A stretch of 64,000 nucleotides of DNA from Prorocentrum cordatum (GCA_963575745.1 CAUYUJ010000869.1:308501-372500), one strand, 5' to 3'; positions 51,689 through 63,605 are shown, numbered from the stretch's first letter. The notes: generated from the letters alone by a model not told the origin. Made by a program: numbers and translations.

Positions 51689-52480
51689 TCATTGGTTTCG
51701 GTTCTGGGTGTCTGCTGGTGTGGGGTCGACGTAGTGGTGCTCGAACGCCGTCGATGTTTCGGTGTCCTGTGCTGCAAGTATCCATGTGATGTCGTTTGGT
51801 TCTCCTGTCTTTTGATTTCGTCGTCCCAACGCTTGCGTTGACGACCGTGCTGCCTCTGTCCTCGATGCCGTGAGTTGAGGTCCGGTCACCATTGCCACAG
51901 TGTTGTGTCCAACGTGTTTGGGTGTGGTTTGCGACTCTTGAATCCATTCGCCATACTGTTTGCTTGCGAGCCGTCTCCCAGGTTGCCGATGCAACGGAGC
52001 TTCGTGAGGTGTTGTGCACGTCGTGTCGCTCGCTCTATATACTCGACCCAGGGTGCCTCCAGGTCTGTTGTAGTGCTGACTTCGCCATCTTCGCTGTGCA
52101 CGTCAGGTGTGGCAGGTGTGTCGCGCTGGGGTGGGTTGCTGTCTGCGTCGTCGCTAGTGTTGTTGTTGCAGTGGTCGTTGTTTGGTGCGTCGTTGTCTGG
52201 TGTTTCGTTGTCTGGTGGTAACTGGCTGCTGCGAGAGTCAGTTGGCGCTCTGATGATCATGCGAAACATGCGTCGTTGTGTCCGTCGTAGGTGCTACAAT
52301 CAGAGTTCCGTGAGTGCCCATGTCTCTGCATCGTATAGTGCTGTCGGTGTTACTGTGCTGTTGAACAGGCGGAGTCGGTGAACCAGTGGGTAGTACTTGC
52401 TAATCGGCTCTTGTTTGCGAGAAGTAAACGATGCCCATGCAGCTCCCATACGGTGCTGAATATCCGTGTCCATCGGTTCG
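51689..52480 (-). pseudogene. LINE C-terminal region
   Basis: Reads MFRMIIRAPTD, an Asp/Asn/Pro-rich stretch, APWVEYIERATRRAQH, then after a stop GRQRKRWDDEIKRQ and in another frame NDITWILAAQDTETSTAFEH with a stop near 51689. These match the end of LINE ORF2 proteins of this group as I recall them (a WVxxI-x-R helix and an R(P/K)RWDD motif). Confidence 0.6.
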
Positions 52481-52489
52481 CGGAAGCTG

Positions 52490-53480
52490 ATCAGTTGGCC
52501 GAGGTACCTGAGATTGCCCTCGTATGGGAGATTTCTATAATCATGTCTTGGACACGTGCTGTGCGTGAGCTCACCCTTCCAGTCCTTCTCGTCTGATCGC
52601 TGAATATGTTGGTTTTGCGCGGGTGCAGTTCGAGCCCACGTAGCTTTGCCGCGCGCGCAATGTCGTCGAGCATCGAGGTCAGACGCGGGAGAGTTTGGCT
52701 GGTCAAGAGCACGTCGTCGGCGAAACGTGGGTTGGTCAGCGTTGCGGCGCTCGCGGATCCCAATTCAATTCCCTTCTTTTATTGCACTTCGGAGATAAGC
52801 GGACCAAGGATGCGCTGGAGAAGCGCGTTGAAAAGTAGGGAGCTTAGCGGGTCGCCCTGCTTCGTGCCCCGCAAAAAGTTGAAGGGTCTGATGCTGACGT
52901 CTGTCGTCGCCGTGGCAGTCTGCCCCATCATAGAGCTGTTGGAGTAGAGCAATGTATCCTGGTTGGATTCGCTGCGCCTTCAGTGCTGCTCAGCTGCTCT
53001 CGTGCTCAACTGAATCAAAAGTTTTTGTTTCGAAATCGAGGGCTGCGACCCACATGTTTGATCCCGTTCGTTTGCTCGCTCGCGTAACACATGGATGGTG
53101 AAAAGGCGGTCAGTAGTCGAATGACCTGGTCTGAAGCCCGCCTGGTCGTCAGTCTGGTGGGAGTCGCGCGTTGGTTGTAGTCTGTTGTATAGCAGTCGGC
53201 TGAACAACTTGTACAGCAGTGGTATCGTGCACATGGGACGGTAATTCTGTGGAAGCGCGAAGTCTCCACCTTTCGGGTATGCCTGTGATGACTGTACTAT
53301 TCCAGCTTGCCGGCGGCGGGGCTTCGCGCTGCAAGATGGTGTGTTGTAGAGGTGGAGAAGTGCACGTCTGAGTTCCTCCGTGCCTTCTTTAAGATTTTCT
53401 GCGCGGATGCCTTTCGTGTCTGGGGCTTTACGAAGGCGGGGACCTTTGATTGCCTTGTGAAGCTCTGTCGGCGTGAAGGG
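52490..53480 (-). pseudogene. LINE reverse transcriptase domain
   Basis: Motifs in order: FTPTELHKAIKGPRLRKAPD, RAENLKEGTEELRRALL, GGDFALPQNYRPMCTIPLLY, NRLQPTRDSHQTDDQAGFRP and STTDRLFTIHVLRERANE. Then, after a break, TDVSIRPFNFLRGTKQGDPL, SSLLFNALLQRILGPL, and in a further frame NPRFADDVLLTSQT with the catalytic FADD near 52715-52730. The region with the first catalytic Asp is in the disturbed stretch near 53020. Several frameshifts, including one extra G near 52928. Confidence 0.78.
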
Positions 53481-54175
53481 TGGGAGTCGGTGGGTCTGCT
53501 GGTCGCTGGTCGGCGGTGAGTCTGCTGGTCTGCTTGTCGGCGGTCGGGGGTTGGTGTGCTGGTCTGCTGGTCGGTCGGTCGGTCTGGTATGTGGTCTGCT
53601 GGTTTGCTGGTCTGCTGGTCGGTCTGCTGGTCGGTGGTCGGCGGGGTCGTCGTTTGGTCGCTGCGGCAGTCGGTGGGTCTGCTGGTCTGCCAAACGTCGG
53701 TCGGAGGTCCGTCGGCTGTTTTGCCGGTCGGTCGGTCGGTCTGGCGCGTGGTCTGCTGGCGTGCTGGTCTGCTGGTCGGTTTGCTGGTCGGTGGTCGGTG
53801 GGGTCGTCGTTCGGTCGCTGTGGTAATCGGTGGGTCTGCTGGCCGCTGGTCGTGAGTGGGTCTGCTGGTCTGCTGGCCGGCGTTCGGAAGTCGGTCTGCT
53901 GGTCTGCTGGTCGGTCGGTTGTCCTGACGCGTGGTCTGCTGGTTTGCCAGTCTGCTGGTCGGTCTGCTGGTCGGCGGTCAGCGGGGTCGTCGTTTGGTCG
54001 CTGTCGTAGTCGGTGGGTCTGCTGATTGCTGGTCGGCGTTGGGTCTGTTGGTCCGCTAGCTGGCAGTCGGAGGTCGGTCTGCTGGTCTGCTGGTCGGTCG
54101 GTCGGTCTGGCGCGCGGTCTGCTGGCGCGCTGGTCTGCTGGTCGGTCTGCTGCTTGGTCTGAAGGGAGAGAAAGA
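53480..54175 (+). repeat. GGTCTGCTGGTCGGTCG minisatellite inside the LINE
   Basis: About 690 bp of TCTGCTGGT, CGGTCGGTC and GTGGTCTGCTGG units arranged in a longer period of roughly 170 bases (landmark GGTCGTCGTT(T/C)GGTCGCTG near 53642, 53803 and 53982). On the minus strand it reads as DQQT, RPADQQT and PPTSDQQTHRLP repeats. It separates the linker and RT of the LINE. Confidence 0.85.
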
Positions 54176-54179
54176 GGAG

Positions 54180-54640
54180 GAGGAGGAGGAGGAGGAATTG
54201 GTCGGTTTGTCGGTCGGTGGCTCTGCCTGCGTCGTCTCTATTGTCGAGCTGTACTTACGTCTTGGAACTGCTCAAATATGTTTGCTATGTGGGCCCGTCG
54301 TGTCGTCCGCTTCTGCGCGCGGATCTCTTGCTGCGTAAGTTTACTCAGCTGCTTGCGGGCGTGGTGGTCGTCATTTGGCGTCTTCTGTCGCTGTGTGATC
54401 ATCAGACTGTCTATTCGTGCTGGTCCTTGGTCGGGTTGTGGTTTCGCTTGCGGTTTGATTGGGGTCGCTCCGTCTCTGCCGTTCCAAGAAAAAATCCTGG
54501 GGCACTGCTGGCGGCAGCGGCGTCCAGGATGACTTGTTGGATGTGCTCGCATAGCGCTTCCGGGTCGGAAGGTAGATTGTACTGGTGAAGTTTCAGCCGT
54601 TGGTGGTCATGGTAAACTCGCGCATTGGTGATCTTTCCCA
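54180..54640 (-). pseudogene. LINE linker between endonuclease and RT
   Basis: First ARVYHDHQRLKLHQYNLPSD and ALCEHIQQVILDAAAASSAP, then in another frame DSLMITQRQKTPNDDHHARK and QEIRAQKRTTRRAHIANIFE. Charged helical sequence of this kind links the two enzyme domains in such elements. Confidence 0.6.
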
Positions 54641-55450
54641 TCAGAGATTTGGGCTGAAGGCGCGGTGCTGGTGACGTCGTTCGTCATCGTGTCGTGGCCG
54701 TGTGGACATCATTGTTGCTTGAATGTGCAACTCGGCAGTAACAGCCTTATGGTCGGAGCCACAACGTGCGGTCCAGCAGTACGTAATCGAGTTGCTTGTG
54801 CTCGTCGCCGTTGGTGTAGGTGATTTGTTTGTGCACAGGTTTGCGAAACAAAAAATATTTGCACTGACGAGCCCCTCTTGGATTGCCCAATGACGCAGCC
54901 AAGTACCTCTCGAGTTTGGGTCCCCACATCCGTTGCGGCCAACATACTTGGAAGTGGTAGTATCGAAATTGTCGGCGTTGTAGTCTTCCTCTATGGGAAC
55001 GATGGAAGCTCCAACCTGTGCGTTGAAATCGATTGCGAGTATCATATGATGTCGTGTCTTGGCGCTCTCTCTTCGCAGCTCGTGGATCATGCCGTACATG
55101 CGCTGGACGTGCGGGTCGCTGTATCCTGAATGTGGAAAGTATGCCGCCACGAGTTGTTATCTCAATCGCCCTCTTTTCAACGATACCGAGGCGAGTCTGG
55201 GCGAAAGCGCTTGGAACCGCTGGATATGTTTGGTCCACCGTCGATTTATGATCAAGGCAACTCCATGACACGTTTTGTCATTGCCAGATCCTGCGAAGGC
55301 GTGCCCTTTCGAAGTCCTTCAGAACTCCTCTGTCGTCATTCTCCAGGTTTCGTTGATAAGGGCAAAATCCCAGCGATCCGCTTCAAGCTCTTCGATTCAT
55401 TCGCTGACGCGGTCATCTGTTGAAATTGACCGGGCGTTGTTGTGAATGAC
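54641..55450 (-). pseudogene. LINE endonuclease domain
   Basis: Reads DRWDFALINETWRM (catalytic Glu in NETW), GHAFAGSGNDKTCHGVALII, MAAYFPHSGYSDPHVQRMYG, MILAIDFNAQVGA (the DFNAQ motif), YVGRNGCGDPNSRGTWLRHW, QITYTNGDEHKQLDYVLLDR in a shifted frame, and CGSDHKAVTAELHIQ with the catalytic SDH. These are the ordered motifs of the APE-type endonuclease that nicks target DNA. At least one stop and two frameshifts break it; the SDH and DFN residues are present. Confidence 0.78.
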
Positions 55451-55669
55451 TGTTACTCGTGTGCAGTCGTTCTGCTCTGTCTGGTGGTTCTGGTTGGTGG
55501 TGGCTGTTGGTGTTGGTGGTCGCTGGTGGGTTGCTGTCGATGCTTCTGGTCCGACGGTCGATGACTGTTGGTTGTGCTGTGGGTCTGTGGTGGTCGGTGG
55601 TTGTGCTGCTAGCTGCTGCTCAGTGGTGGTCGGTGGTGCTGGTCGGTGGTGGTCGGTGGTGTGCGCTTG

Positions 55670-56300
55670 TTAGCGCTGCTGGTCAGTTGGGGTCGAGGCT
55701 GCTTGTGGTGGTGGTCGGTCGTGGTCGGCGGCGGGTGCTGGTGGGTGCCGATGGTTGGTTGCGGTCAGTGCTGCTTGAGGTGGCGCTGGTCGGTCATGGT
55801 CGGTGGTGGGTGCTGGTGGGTGCGTCTGGTCGTTTGGAGTCGGCGCTGCTTGCGGTGGTGGTGTCGGTCGGTCGTGGTCGGATGTGGGTGCTGGTGGATG
55901 CTGCTGGTTGGTTGTGGTCAGTGCTGCTCGTGGTGGTGCTGGTCGTCGTCGGCGGTGGTCGGTGGCCGGCGTTGGCGGGTGTTGCTGGTCTGCTGGGGTC
56001 GGTTCTGCTTGTGGTGGTGTCGGTCGGCCTTGGTCGATGATGGGTGTTGGTGGGTGCTGCTGGTCTCTTGGGTTTTGCTCCGTTTGTGGTCGTGCTGGTC
56101 GGTCGTAGTCGGCTGTGGGGGTTGGTGGTGCTGCTGGTTGGTTGGGGTCGGTGTCGCTTGTGCTGGTGCTGGTCGCTCGTGGTCGGCGGCGGGTGTAGGT
56201 GGGTGCTGCTGGTTGGTCGAGACTGGCGCTGCTTGTGGTGGTGGGAGGTCGTGGTCGGCATTGTCGGTTGGGCGTGGTTCTTCGGCGGGTGTCGGTCAAC
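55670..56300 (-). CDS. Proline-rich repeat frame upstream of the LINE endonuclease
   Basis: One minus-strand frame (open from 56986) stays open through about eight repeats of 24-27 residues with consensus DQQHPPTPTTDHDRP followed by PPQAALTPT. The DNA unit of about 78 bp varies in length mostly by multiples of three, so the frame is kept. The repeats stop near 55670, but closely related TTxQxH/PPTP sequence continues in other frames up to the endonuclease start at about 55450. It may be the N-terminal part of the LINE ORF2 or of an ORF1. The part above 56300 is GC-rich with no recognised motif. Confidence 0.4.
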
Positions 56301-57281
56301 ACGCGCATGCACGCGATTAGAAACACGTGGCGACATCCCAGCTGCAGGGATGAGCACACTAGTCCTCGAGAAAGCACCATTCGCAGGCTCAACACGGCGC
56401 ATGCAGTGAATGACTGTGCCCCGACATCGCGAGATAGCGCGCTTGTTGCAGAACGCAGAGCCCGCATGCCAGAACACTGCATGATGGCTGAGGAGTCCGC
56501 GCACGTGAGACGCCACGAGCACGCAGCGCCCCGCAGGCGCCACGCGCACCTCCTGGCCGCCGCGCCGCGGCCGCGGCGCCCGCGCGGGCCAGGCTGCCTG
56601 CCGCGGTGCTCCCGGCGGGCCGCCAGAGGCCCCCCCGCGGCCCGGGCACCCGCCGTGGCCGCCCCCCAGAGGGGCACGGCGGCCCACGAGGGCGGGGCCC
56701 GACCCTGAGAGCCTGACGTTGCTGACGAGCTGGCATGCAGCCACGTGGGATCCGTCGCGCCACCACGCGGGTCCTGGAAAGGCTGTGCTGCCTGGCGAGG
56801 GGGGAAGGGAAGGGGAAGGCAGCAGGCAGACGACGACGAAAAAAGCAGGCGGGAGGCCGGGGCCGGCGGGGCGAGCGGGCAGGCGGGAGGAGATCCGGGC
56901 GCTGCAATGCTACCCAGCAGGTTCGCCCAGTGCCGAGCCCTGGGAGCTGTCACGGGTCGATCCTGCCAGAAACATGCCGCGTGCATGAGGGCGCAGAGGG
57001 CGCTTGATCTGACCCTGAAGTCATTGGCTTCGTTTGCTCTGGCGACCGCCAGTCACGTATTACCTGTTCCACGCCTGCAGGCGCCTGAGCATCTGGCAAG
57101 CGCACCCCAGCCATCGAAGACACACTAGCGTCAAACTGCGCTCATGTCGCCGCAAAGCGGAAGAACGTCATAATCATATGGGACCGTCCTACCCGCTCTG
57201 GCGAAGCTACTTCGCAGTGGGGGCAGGTGAAAAAGGCAGGGACTCACGCGCCCTTCAGGCTGCCCGCAAGGCGCACCATGG

Positions 57282-57870
57282 TCATTTCGCCAGCCGCCCG
57301 AAGGCCTCGTAGGGGCGACCGCGGTCCTTGTAATAGGCCCTCACCTCGGGCTCGTTCGCCACACGGACCCTGAGCGCTGTGATGTTCGGGTACGGCGGGG
57401 AAGCCGTCGTAGAAGCCGGAGACAAAGGTACTCGTCTCGTTTAAAAAATCAAATGTCCCATGTTCAGTGGCTGGTCGACCGTTGGCGTGAGAGCGCTATC
57501 GAGCCGCCCTGGCAACTTGTGAAAGGTCCTATTGGTGTCTGTCGCCGCTGCCTGTCGGGCCTCACGCTTCTCCTCGCCCTAAAGGTGACCCAGCAAGGCC
57601 GCGGACTCCAAGTCCTGGTGACAAAATCGACCGGCGTCACCCCACACAGCCTAGCCGCACACCGCATAATCGCAGCCGACTGGGCGATGGCCTTGCTGCC
57701 AATCTCCAGGACCCGGCATCTGGCCGAACGAGGTCATCTCCCGCGCGGCCTGCGCCCGCGCCCGCTCGCCGAGGGGGATCCTCGCGTCCTCGAAGTGCAC
57801 CTGCCTGATGGTGAACGCGAGCTTCGTGGGCTCGGCCCCCAGCCAGGCGCATGCCACCAGTGCACCCGGA
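57282..57870 (-). pseudogene. Glutathione S-transferase gene, frameshifted
   Basis: The N-terminal thioredoxin-fold part (about 57610-57860) reads GAEPTKLAFTIRQVHFEDAR, MTSFGQMP, then in the next frame VLEIGSKAIAQSAAIMRCAA and RLCGVTPVDF; the FGQMPVLEI and AQSAAIMR motifs bind glutathione in GSTs. A single extra base near 57712 breaks it inside P-V-L-E. The C-terminal part (57282-57430) reads SGFYDGFPA and, after a second shift at about 57393, YPNITALRVRVANEPEVRAY, ending in TGA at 57282-57284. The alpha-helical middle is missing between the two parts, which may be an intron or a deletion. Sigma-type class is likely from YPNI and SAAIMR. Two frameshifts make it a probable pseudogene; sequencing error is the alternative. 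Confidence 0.65.
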
Positions 57871-57899
57871 GCCTGGGCGGAGAGGCCGCTCCGCCATCG

Positions 57900-60800
57900 G
57901 CCACCTCTGTCACGATGCTCGGAGACGCACGGCACGCGCGCCCCCTTCCCGTCACGAGCGGCATACCCGCATCCGCGCCCTCGCGGTCTGGATTCCGGAG
58001 CGCGATCCCGCGGATACGCGGTCGCACGGATGCGTTCCGCGCGGGGTCGCGGCCCAGAGGCCCGGCCCGCGAGGCCGCGGATACGGATATGTTTTCGCCC
58101 ACGGTCCAGCTCCTCCCCCAAGGGACGCGGGCGCCACACTGGAGCCGAAGGCTAGAGGCAGGCCGTGGTCAAAGGCGGGTCCCGAGAGACTGAAGTCCGC
58201 AACGGGTGGCGGACGGGCATGGGATCACGAAGGGGCGGCGAAGCGGCAGGCCAGCTGGGCGAGTGGGCTGAAAGACGACGAGCCCCTCTCGCGCACAAAC
58301 GCCACTGGTCCTCCGCCCAGGGGGGGGGCGGGATCAGTCAGCATCGAGGCGGGAAGTCGGATCGGATATGATCGGAATCGGACCAGATCGTCTTCGCCAG
58401 CATGCACAACAGCGCCATGCAATCATCGAGCTGCATCGATCCTCACAATATCGGAATAAGCTCGGATCGGGCAAGCCGAAATCGATATCGAATCAGATCT
58501 ATCGGCTCAGAATGGACCCGGGAAGGGGAGCGGGGAGGGCAGAGGCGTTTCTGCATGCGGCGCGTCCCAGAAAGGGCCTCGCATCTGGCGCATCGTATCC
58601 TTGGCAGAAGCTGGCCGACATGAAACGGCCGCGCACGGCAGCCGCGCCGCCAAGGACGTAGAGCGGTTGGCGTTCCGTTCGGGACGGGGGAAGGGGGATC
58701 AAGGCGAAGAAGAAGGCTCGCAAATAGGCGCGGGCACCAGCTCACATAAAGACGGCTCGCCTGGAGCCGGCCCCCCCCCTCCCCCCCCCACGGTCACTCG
58801 GCCCTGCCCCCAGACGCCGTGCAACGAGGTCGAACCAGGAGTAGGGGATCCGATCAGCACTTCATCTCTGAATTTGTTCACTCGAGTTCAGATGGCCAGT
58901 GAGTGTATGGAGCGGCGCTCGCACTTGTACCTAGTCCCTTCGCCCTCCCAGGATCCAGGGAGCTACCCTCGCTGTGCCACCCTCACGGGGGCGGGGGTGC
59001 GAGGGGGCAGGATGTTAGGCTCTTCCTTCCAGCACTTTTACAGCAGAAGCTCGCCTGTCGTGAGCCTCGCGCGTCTCCGTGTGATCGCACATCGATTACA
59101 AATCCGATGGCGCCGCGATCGCGGTAGGCCTTCAGCTAGCCCCTCACGAGACCTCCAGAGCCTCACGCAACACGGGGCAGCGCGACCAGAAAGGACATGA
59201 AACGGGGGCGGCTCTGCCGTCGGAGGCAGGCGGAGGTAAAAGGGAGACGTCAACATTGTTGAATTAGCGTTTTCTTATTCGGCGTTTCGACATTGGGCGG
59301 AAGGGGGGGGAGGGAGGGGGTCTGGCTTTGGACCTCTGTTTAATGCGACTGTTGACAGCAGTGCGTCCTATGGGAGAGACTCCACATGCTCGAAAGCGCC
59401 AAAAACAGCCAAGATCTACTCCATGGGAGGGGAAGGGGCGGGGGGCGAGGGCCCGCGCCGATCGGCAAAACAACGAACAAGAAAACGATCACGAGTTGGC
59501 CGCGTGCTTGTGCCCCAGATCTACCGCGGCTCAGGGGGGCGCCCGTGGCGGCACAGCGGATCACGCGTTGGCAGCCCCTGCGCTCGGGCAGGCTGTCGAA
59601 CCATGTTTCGTGCTGCCGAGCAGGGGTGGTGTTCACGAAGCGCTGCGTCGCTGGCCTTGGCAGCGCGGGTGCTCGCTGAGGCCAGCGGACCATAGACACC
59701 CGATGAAGAAGGAGGAGGAGCAGGACGAGGGGGAGGAGGAAAAGGAGAAGGAGGAGGAAGTGATTTCAGAGATCGTGAGCGCCTGAACCGCTAATGAGAT
59801 GGCTCAAGCCGCCGAGGCTCGAATCTAGAAGTCACTGCTTCACATAAACTAGAGCGGCATTAAAAAATTGATCATCCACAACTTGAGAGCTCGTTGGTTT
59901 CATCGAACCGTCTGAACCGCTAATGGGGAATCACCGTGTGCATTATGGGTGTAGGCCTTCGTTGGTTGTGGCCATGTTGGGGAACGCAAGTCTCTTCAAC
60001 GCAATACAAGGTGGAATGTGTTCGTGGAACATGGACCTTTGAAGGAGGCGTTTTCGTTTCCATCCGAAATTGCAAAATGATTGAATGCGGAACAATGGGG
60101 TGGTTACTCCACCGCCGTATTACTAGATTGCGGGTTAGCCGATACTGCCTAGGCTGGTTTAGATCAGATGTTTCTGCGTGGACATGTCGATGATGTACCT
60201 GTATATGCGATCATTGAGTGCCATGAGCTTCAGACTGTGTTCGGCTGCATCCTGCATCCAGGTCATGTATGCACCTCTGGCTCGGTACCAATGTGAAGGG
60301 CAGCTACATTCGAAGCAGGCCTCTGAACTATGATCCTCCGCCTCCTCCTCCTCCTCCTCCTCCCCCTCCCCCTTACGCTGTTTCCCTGCCGCTCTCTCCT
60401 CCTCATCATCATCTTCCTCTTCCTTCTCCACTCATCCAACAGTTTGCCAACAACAGCAATGCGTCCATCGAAAATATCCTCAACATCCCTCTCCCCCCGA
60501 CTCTACTTCCCGCATGTCCCCTTGCTTGCAAAACGGCCGTGTCGCCGAACATCAGTGGCCGCGTGGTCCACAGCGGCGTTGGAACACACTGGAACGCGCC
60601 GCCCTTCACGTCTACCCGCGGGCGCCCCACTCTGGGACACAGCACTGGCATCACAGGCGACCCGCTTGCCCTGCATTTCTTGTTCGTGCTCCTGGTCAAG
60701 ATCCTCCTCCTCATCATTAGCATCATCAGCATCAGCAGCATCATCATCATAAGCATCATCATCGCCACCTTCATCATACAGACCAACATCTTTCTCCGAA

Positions 60801-61340
60801 TCCAGCTACGACATCAACGAGGGCGAGGGCGAGAAGAGGAAAAGGACGAGAAAGGTGAAGAAGAATAAGAGGAATAATAAAAAGAGGGCGAGGGATAGGA
60901 AGACGAAAAAGGGGAGGACCCAGCATTGGTGTAAGGATGGGGCATCAGCAACATGAGAGGTACAATGAGACGACGGGAGTGACGACGAGGAACGGGAGGA
61001 AGAAGAGAGGTGACATTCGAAGGAAGATAAGGTCCCCTGGCCAGTAGAGGTAATTCAAGAAAGACTCCTGAGAAGGTGTGCACTCGCACTCGCTGCGCAG
61101 TCAATGACCATGCGAAGTCCCACCAGCCCTTTGGGCGTGAGTGGTTTAGAGAGCCCTCTCTGTTCTCAACCACCCTTCTTCCCCTTCGGGGAGGGGTTTA
61201 CCCCTCCCCTACCCCCTCCCCCTGGGCCTGGAGAGGGCGCCTCGCGGGTCGTTGGAGGGGTCTTTTTCGACTCCTGGGAGGGCTAAAAAACGACACCCCT
61301 CACGAGGATTCTGGCCCCGACGGGGGGAGGGAGAAAAAAC
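57900..61340. other. Unassigned region
   Basis: GC-rich to mixed DNA without a supported gene. Contains GATCGGA-like words at 58350-58500, a CTGAACCGCTAATG direct repeat (59783 and 59913), CTCCTC triplets at 60335-60370 and a short CAT run at 60713-60770. Confidence 0.45.
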
Positions 61341-61361
61341 CCTCTCCTCTTCTTAAAAGCC

Positions 61362-61527
61362 AAAATCATTGATTTTACTACGGTTTTGGCCCCATTTTGG
61401 CCTTCTGAGGGGGCAGCGCTCATTAAAGCTCCTCTCTTCCTTCAAGGCAAAATCATTGATTTTACGAAGGTTTGGGGCCCATTTTGCCCTTCTGAGGGGG
61501 CAGCGCTCATTAAAGCTCCCTTCTTCT
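61362..61527 (+). repeat. Tandem duplication of about 85 bp
   Basis: Two copies of AAAATCATTGATTTTAC, GTTT(T)GG-CCCATTTTG, GCCTTCTGAGGGGGCAGCGC and TCATTAAAGCTCC, starting near 61362 and 61448. A purine-pyrimidine dyad, AAAATCATTGATTTT, lies at the start of each. Confidence 0.8.
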
Positions 61528-61544
61528 TTGATCGATTTCCTCCA

Positions 61545-61802
61545 AGGTGGCCCCAAGAAGCGCCCAGGAGGCACCAAGAGGCCCCAAGATGGCCCCAAGA
61601 GGCCCCCAGGAGGCTCCCAAGAGGCCACCAAGAGGCCCCCAAGAGGCCCCAAGAGGCCCCCAGAGGCCCCAAGAGGCCCCCAAGAGGCCCCCAAGAGGCC
61701 CCAAGAGGCTCCAAGAGGCCCCCAAGAGGCCCCCAAGAGGCCCCCAAGAGGCCCCCAAGAGGCCCCAAGAGGCTCCAAGAGGCCCCCAAGAGGCCCCACG
61801 AG
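61545..61802 (+). repeat. CAAGAGGCC-family minisatellite, block 5
   Basis: The most regular block: CCCCCAAGAGG units of 10-11 bases. Reads as GPQEAPKRPPR on the plus strand and LLGASWGPLG on the minus strand. Confidence 0.9.
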
Positions 61803-62205
61803 GAGCCCGAACGACTCACACCAGGACGAGGGGCCCGAACGACTCACACCACGAAGAGCCCGAACGACTCACACCAGAAGGAGGGGCCCGAACGACTCAC
61901 ACCAGGACGAGGCGCCCGAACGACTCACACCACGAGGAGCCCGAACGACTCACACCACGACGCGGGCCCCGAACGACTCACACCACGAGGAGCCCGAACG
62001 AGTCACACCAGGAGGAGGGGCCCGAACGACTCACACCAGGATGAGGGGCCCGAACAACTCACACCACGAGAAGCCCGAACGACTCACACCAGGACGAAGA
62101 GCCCGAACGACTCACACCACGAAGAGCCCGAACGACTCACACCAGGAAGAAGGGCCCGAACGACTCACACCAGGACGAGAAACCCCAAACGACTCAAATC
62201 ACGAG
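61803..62205 (+). repeat. CCCGAACGACTCACACCA minisatellite
   Basis: About 15 units that alternate between about 23 and 31 bases. All contain CCCGAACGACTCACACCA; the short form follows with CGA(G/A)GAG and the long form with GGACGAGGGG or a variant. Confidence 0.9.
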
Positions 62206-62209
62206 GAGC

Positions 62210-63600
62210 GCTTTCTCTCCCTCCTCCTCCGCCTCGTCCTTCTCCCGCTCCCCCCACAAGGAGGATGTACAAGGAGGCGGGAGGAAGGAGGAACAGGGGA
62301 GATATGCGGGGGCAAGCGGACACACGCCTGAAAAACACGACTGTCGGCATGCTTCGCAAGAGTTGCTGTTGTGAGATGGGCTGGTGGGGATACGCGAAGC
62401 GTAAAGAATTTCAAATGTGTGGTTTCCCTCCACCTCGTGACCCTTCTCCCCCTCCTTCCCCCCCTTCTGAACCCATCTCCCTTACAAAGAACTCCTCCTC
62501 CTTGCACCAATAGACGTGTCGGCAGGGCGCTTCCTGCGTTCCCCATGAGACATCCTCTCAACTGACGATTCTGAGGCTTCAGCATTCCACCAGCTGCACG
62601 GATAGAGGGCGGCCCATGCGCTGAGCGCACTGAGCACTGAGCAGACTCGTCGCAGCAGTGCCCGACAGTGGCACATATGGAGAGCAGAAAATACGAGTAT
62701 CTGCGGCTGTCGCATGAGCGCTGCGCATCCTCGCTAGCAGAAGCCAGTTGTACGGATTGACAAAGGGCAGTTTTCGAAGCGGTTCTCGCCGAATTGTGGC
62801 GCACGTGTGCCCCAACAGCTTCCAATAGCTACACGGACGGGGGGCGGCTTTTTTTCAAACTGTGTCTCTCGCTTGATCTTCCCTCGACTCATGAGGGGCA
62901 AGGACGGAGGGTGGTCCGAGCCATCGGGGCGTTCGTCTGTGCAGAGCGGGCGCCCCCTCCACAGCAGCAAAAGAGGAGCGCGCGCAGAGGCTCACTACTG
63001 AGGTGCGGTGGAACGGGAGGGTGCACTGCAGCATCGCGGATGCACTCTGCGTGTACTCTGATCCTCCTCCTCATCCTCCGTCCTCCAGAGGTACAGGAAG
63101 GCTCTTCCAAGGGTGCGTTTTCGGATCGGTAAGATGTACACCGGCTAAAGTCAAGAGGGCCCTGAATTTGGGAAACACGTTCGTGGGGATGACCGACGGG
63201 GACCCGGAGCTGAAGCGTACGCGAAGCGATTGATATCTTTCCAGGCCCCCCACCGCGCAGGAGTTTCGACGGGAGCCAAAACCGTCGTGCAGGGGAAACC
63301 GATGTGGCGAAGCATGATGGCGCCAGCTTGGGCATAAGTGCACTCGGTATGGCCCCAACTGAGCATTGGCGCAGCGTCGACTAGACAGGACTGACCTGGT
63401 TCAACAATGAGGGGCCCATACATCGGATGTTACTATCCCTCCAGCGTGAAGGATGGACGGCCACCTCCCACACATGTTGGAAGGATGGCGGAGGTAATGA
63501 ACTCTCCCTCTTGCAAAACACTCCTTCGATGATGGAGCGTTTGTTTAGATTGGGGGTCCAACGCTATCATGGAAGTAAGCTGGCTGAAAAGTTGAGTTGG
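62210..63600. other. Unassigned region
   Basis: Mixed-composition DNA. Open frames up to about 150 codons without motifs on both strands. No repeat or RNA gene recognised. Confidence 0.4.
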
Positions 63601-63605
63601 AGTAG

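Larger units (their letters stand above)
51398..55470 (-). mobile_element. Degenerate non-LTR retrotransposon (LINE, L1/Tx1-like) with an internal minisatellite
   Basis: Read on the minus strand: endonuclease (about 55450-54650), linker (54640-54180), minisatellite (54170-53490), RT (53480-52490) and C-terminal region to a stop near 51689. Each domain is recognisable but split over frames, with stops and frameshifts in all of them. The 5' side continues into a proline-rich repeat frame (55670 onward). The probable 3' tail is the (GCATC)n run. The element is inactive. Confidence 0.78.

Noticed and set aside
56500-56710. GC-rich alanine/arginine/proline frames as a gene
   Set aside because: Both strands are open in several frames because stops are rare at this GC content; no motif or repeat of frame-keeping kind.
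61380-61410. CCATTTTGGC near 61392 as a spliced-leader relic
   Set aside because: Ten bases match the leader, but the sequence then diverges and the word belongs to a tandem duplication.
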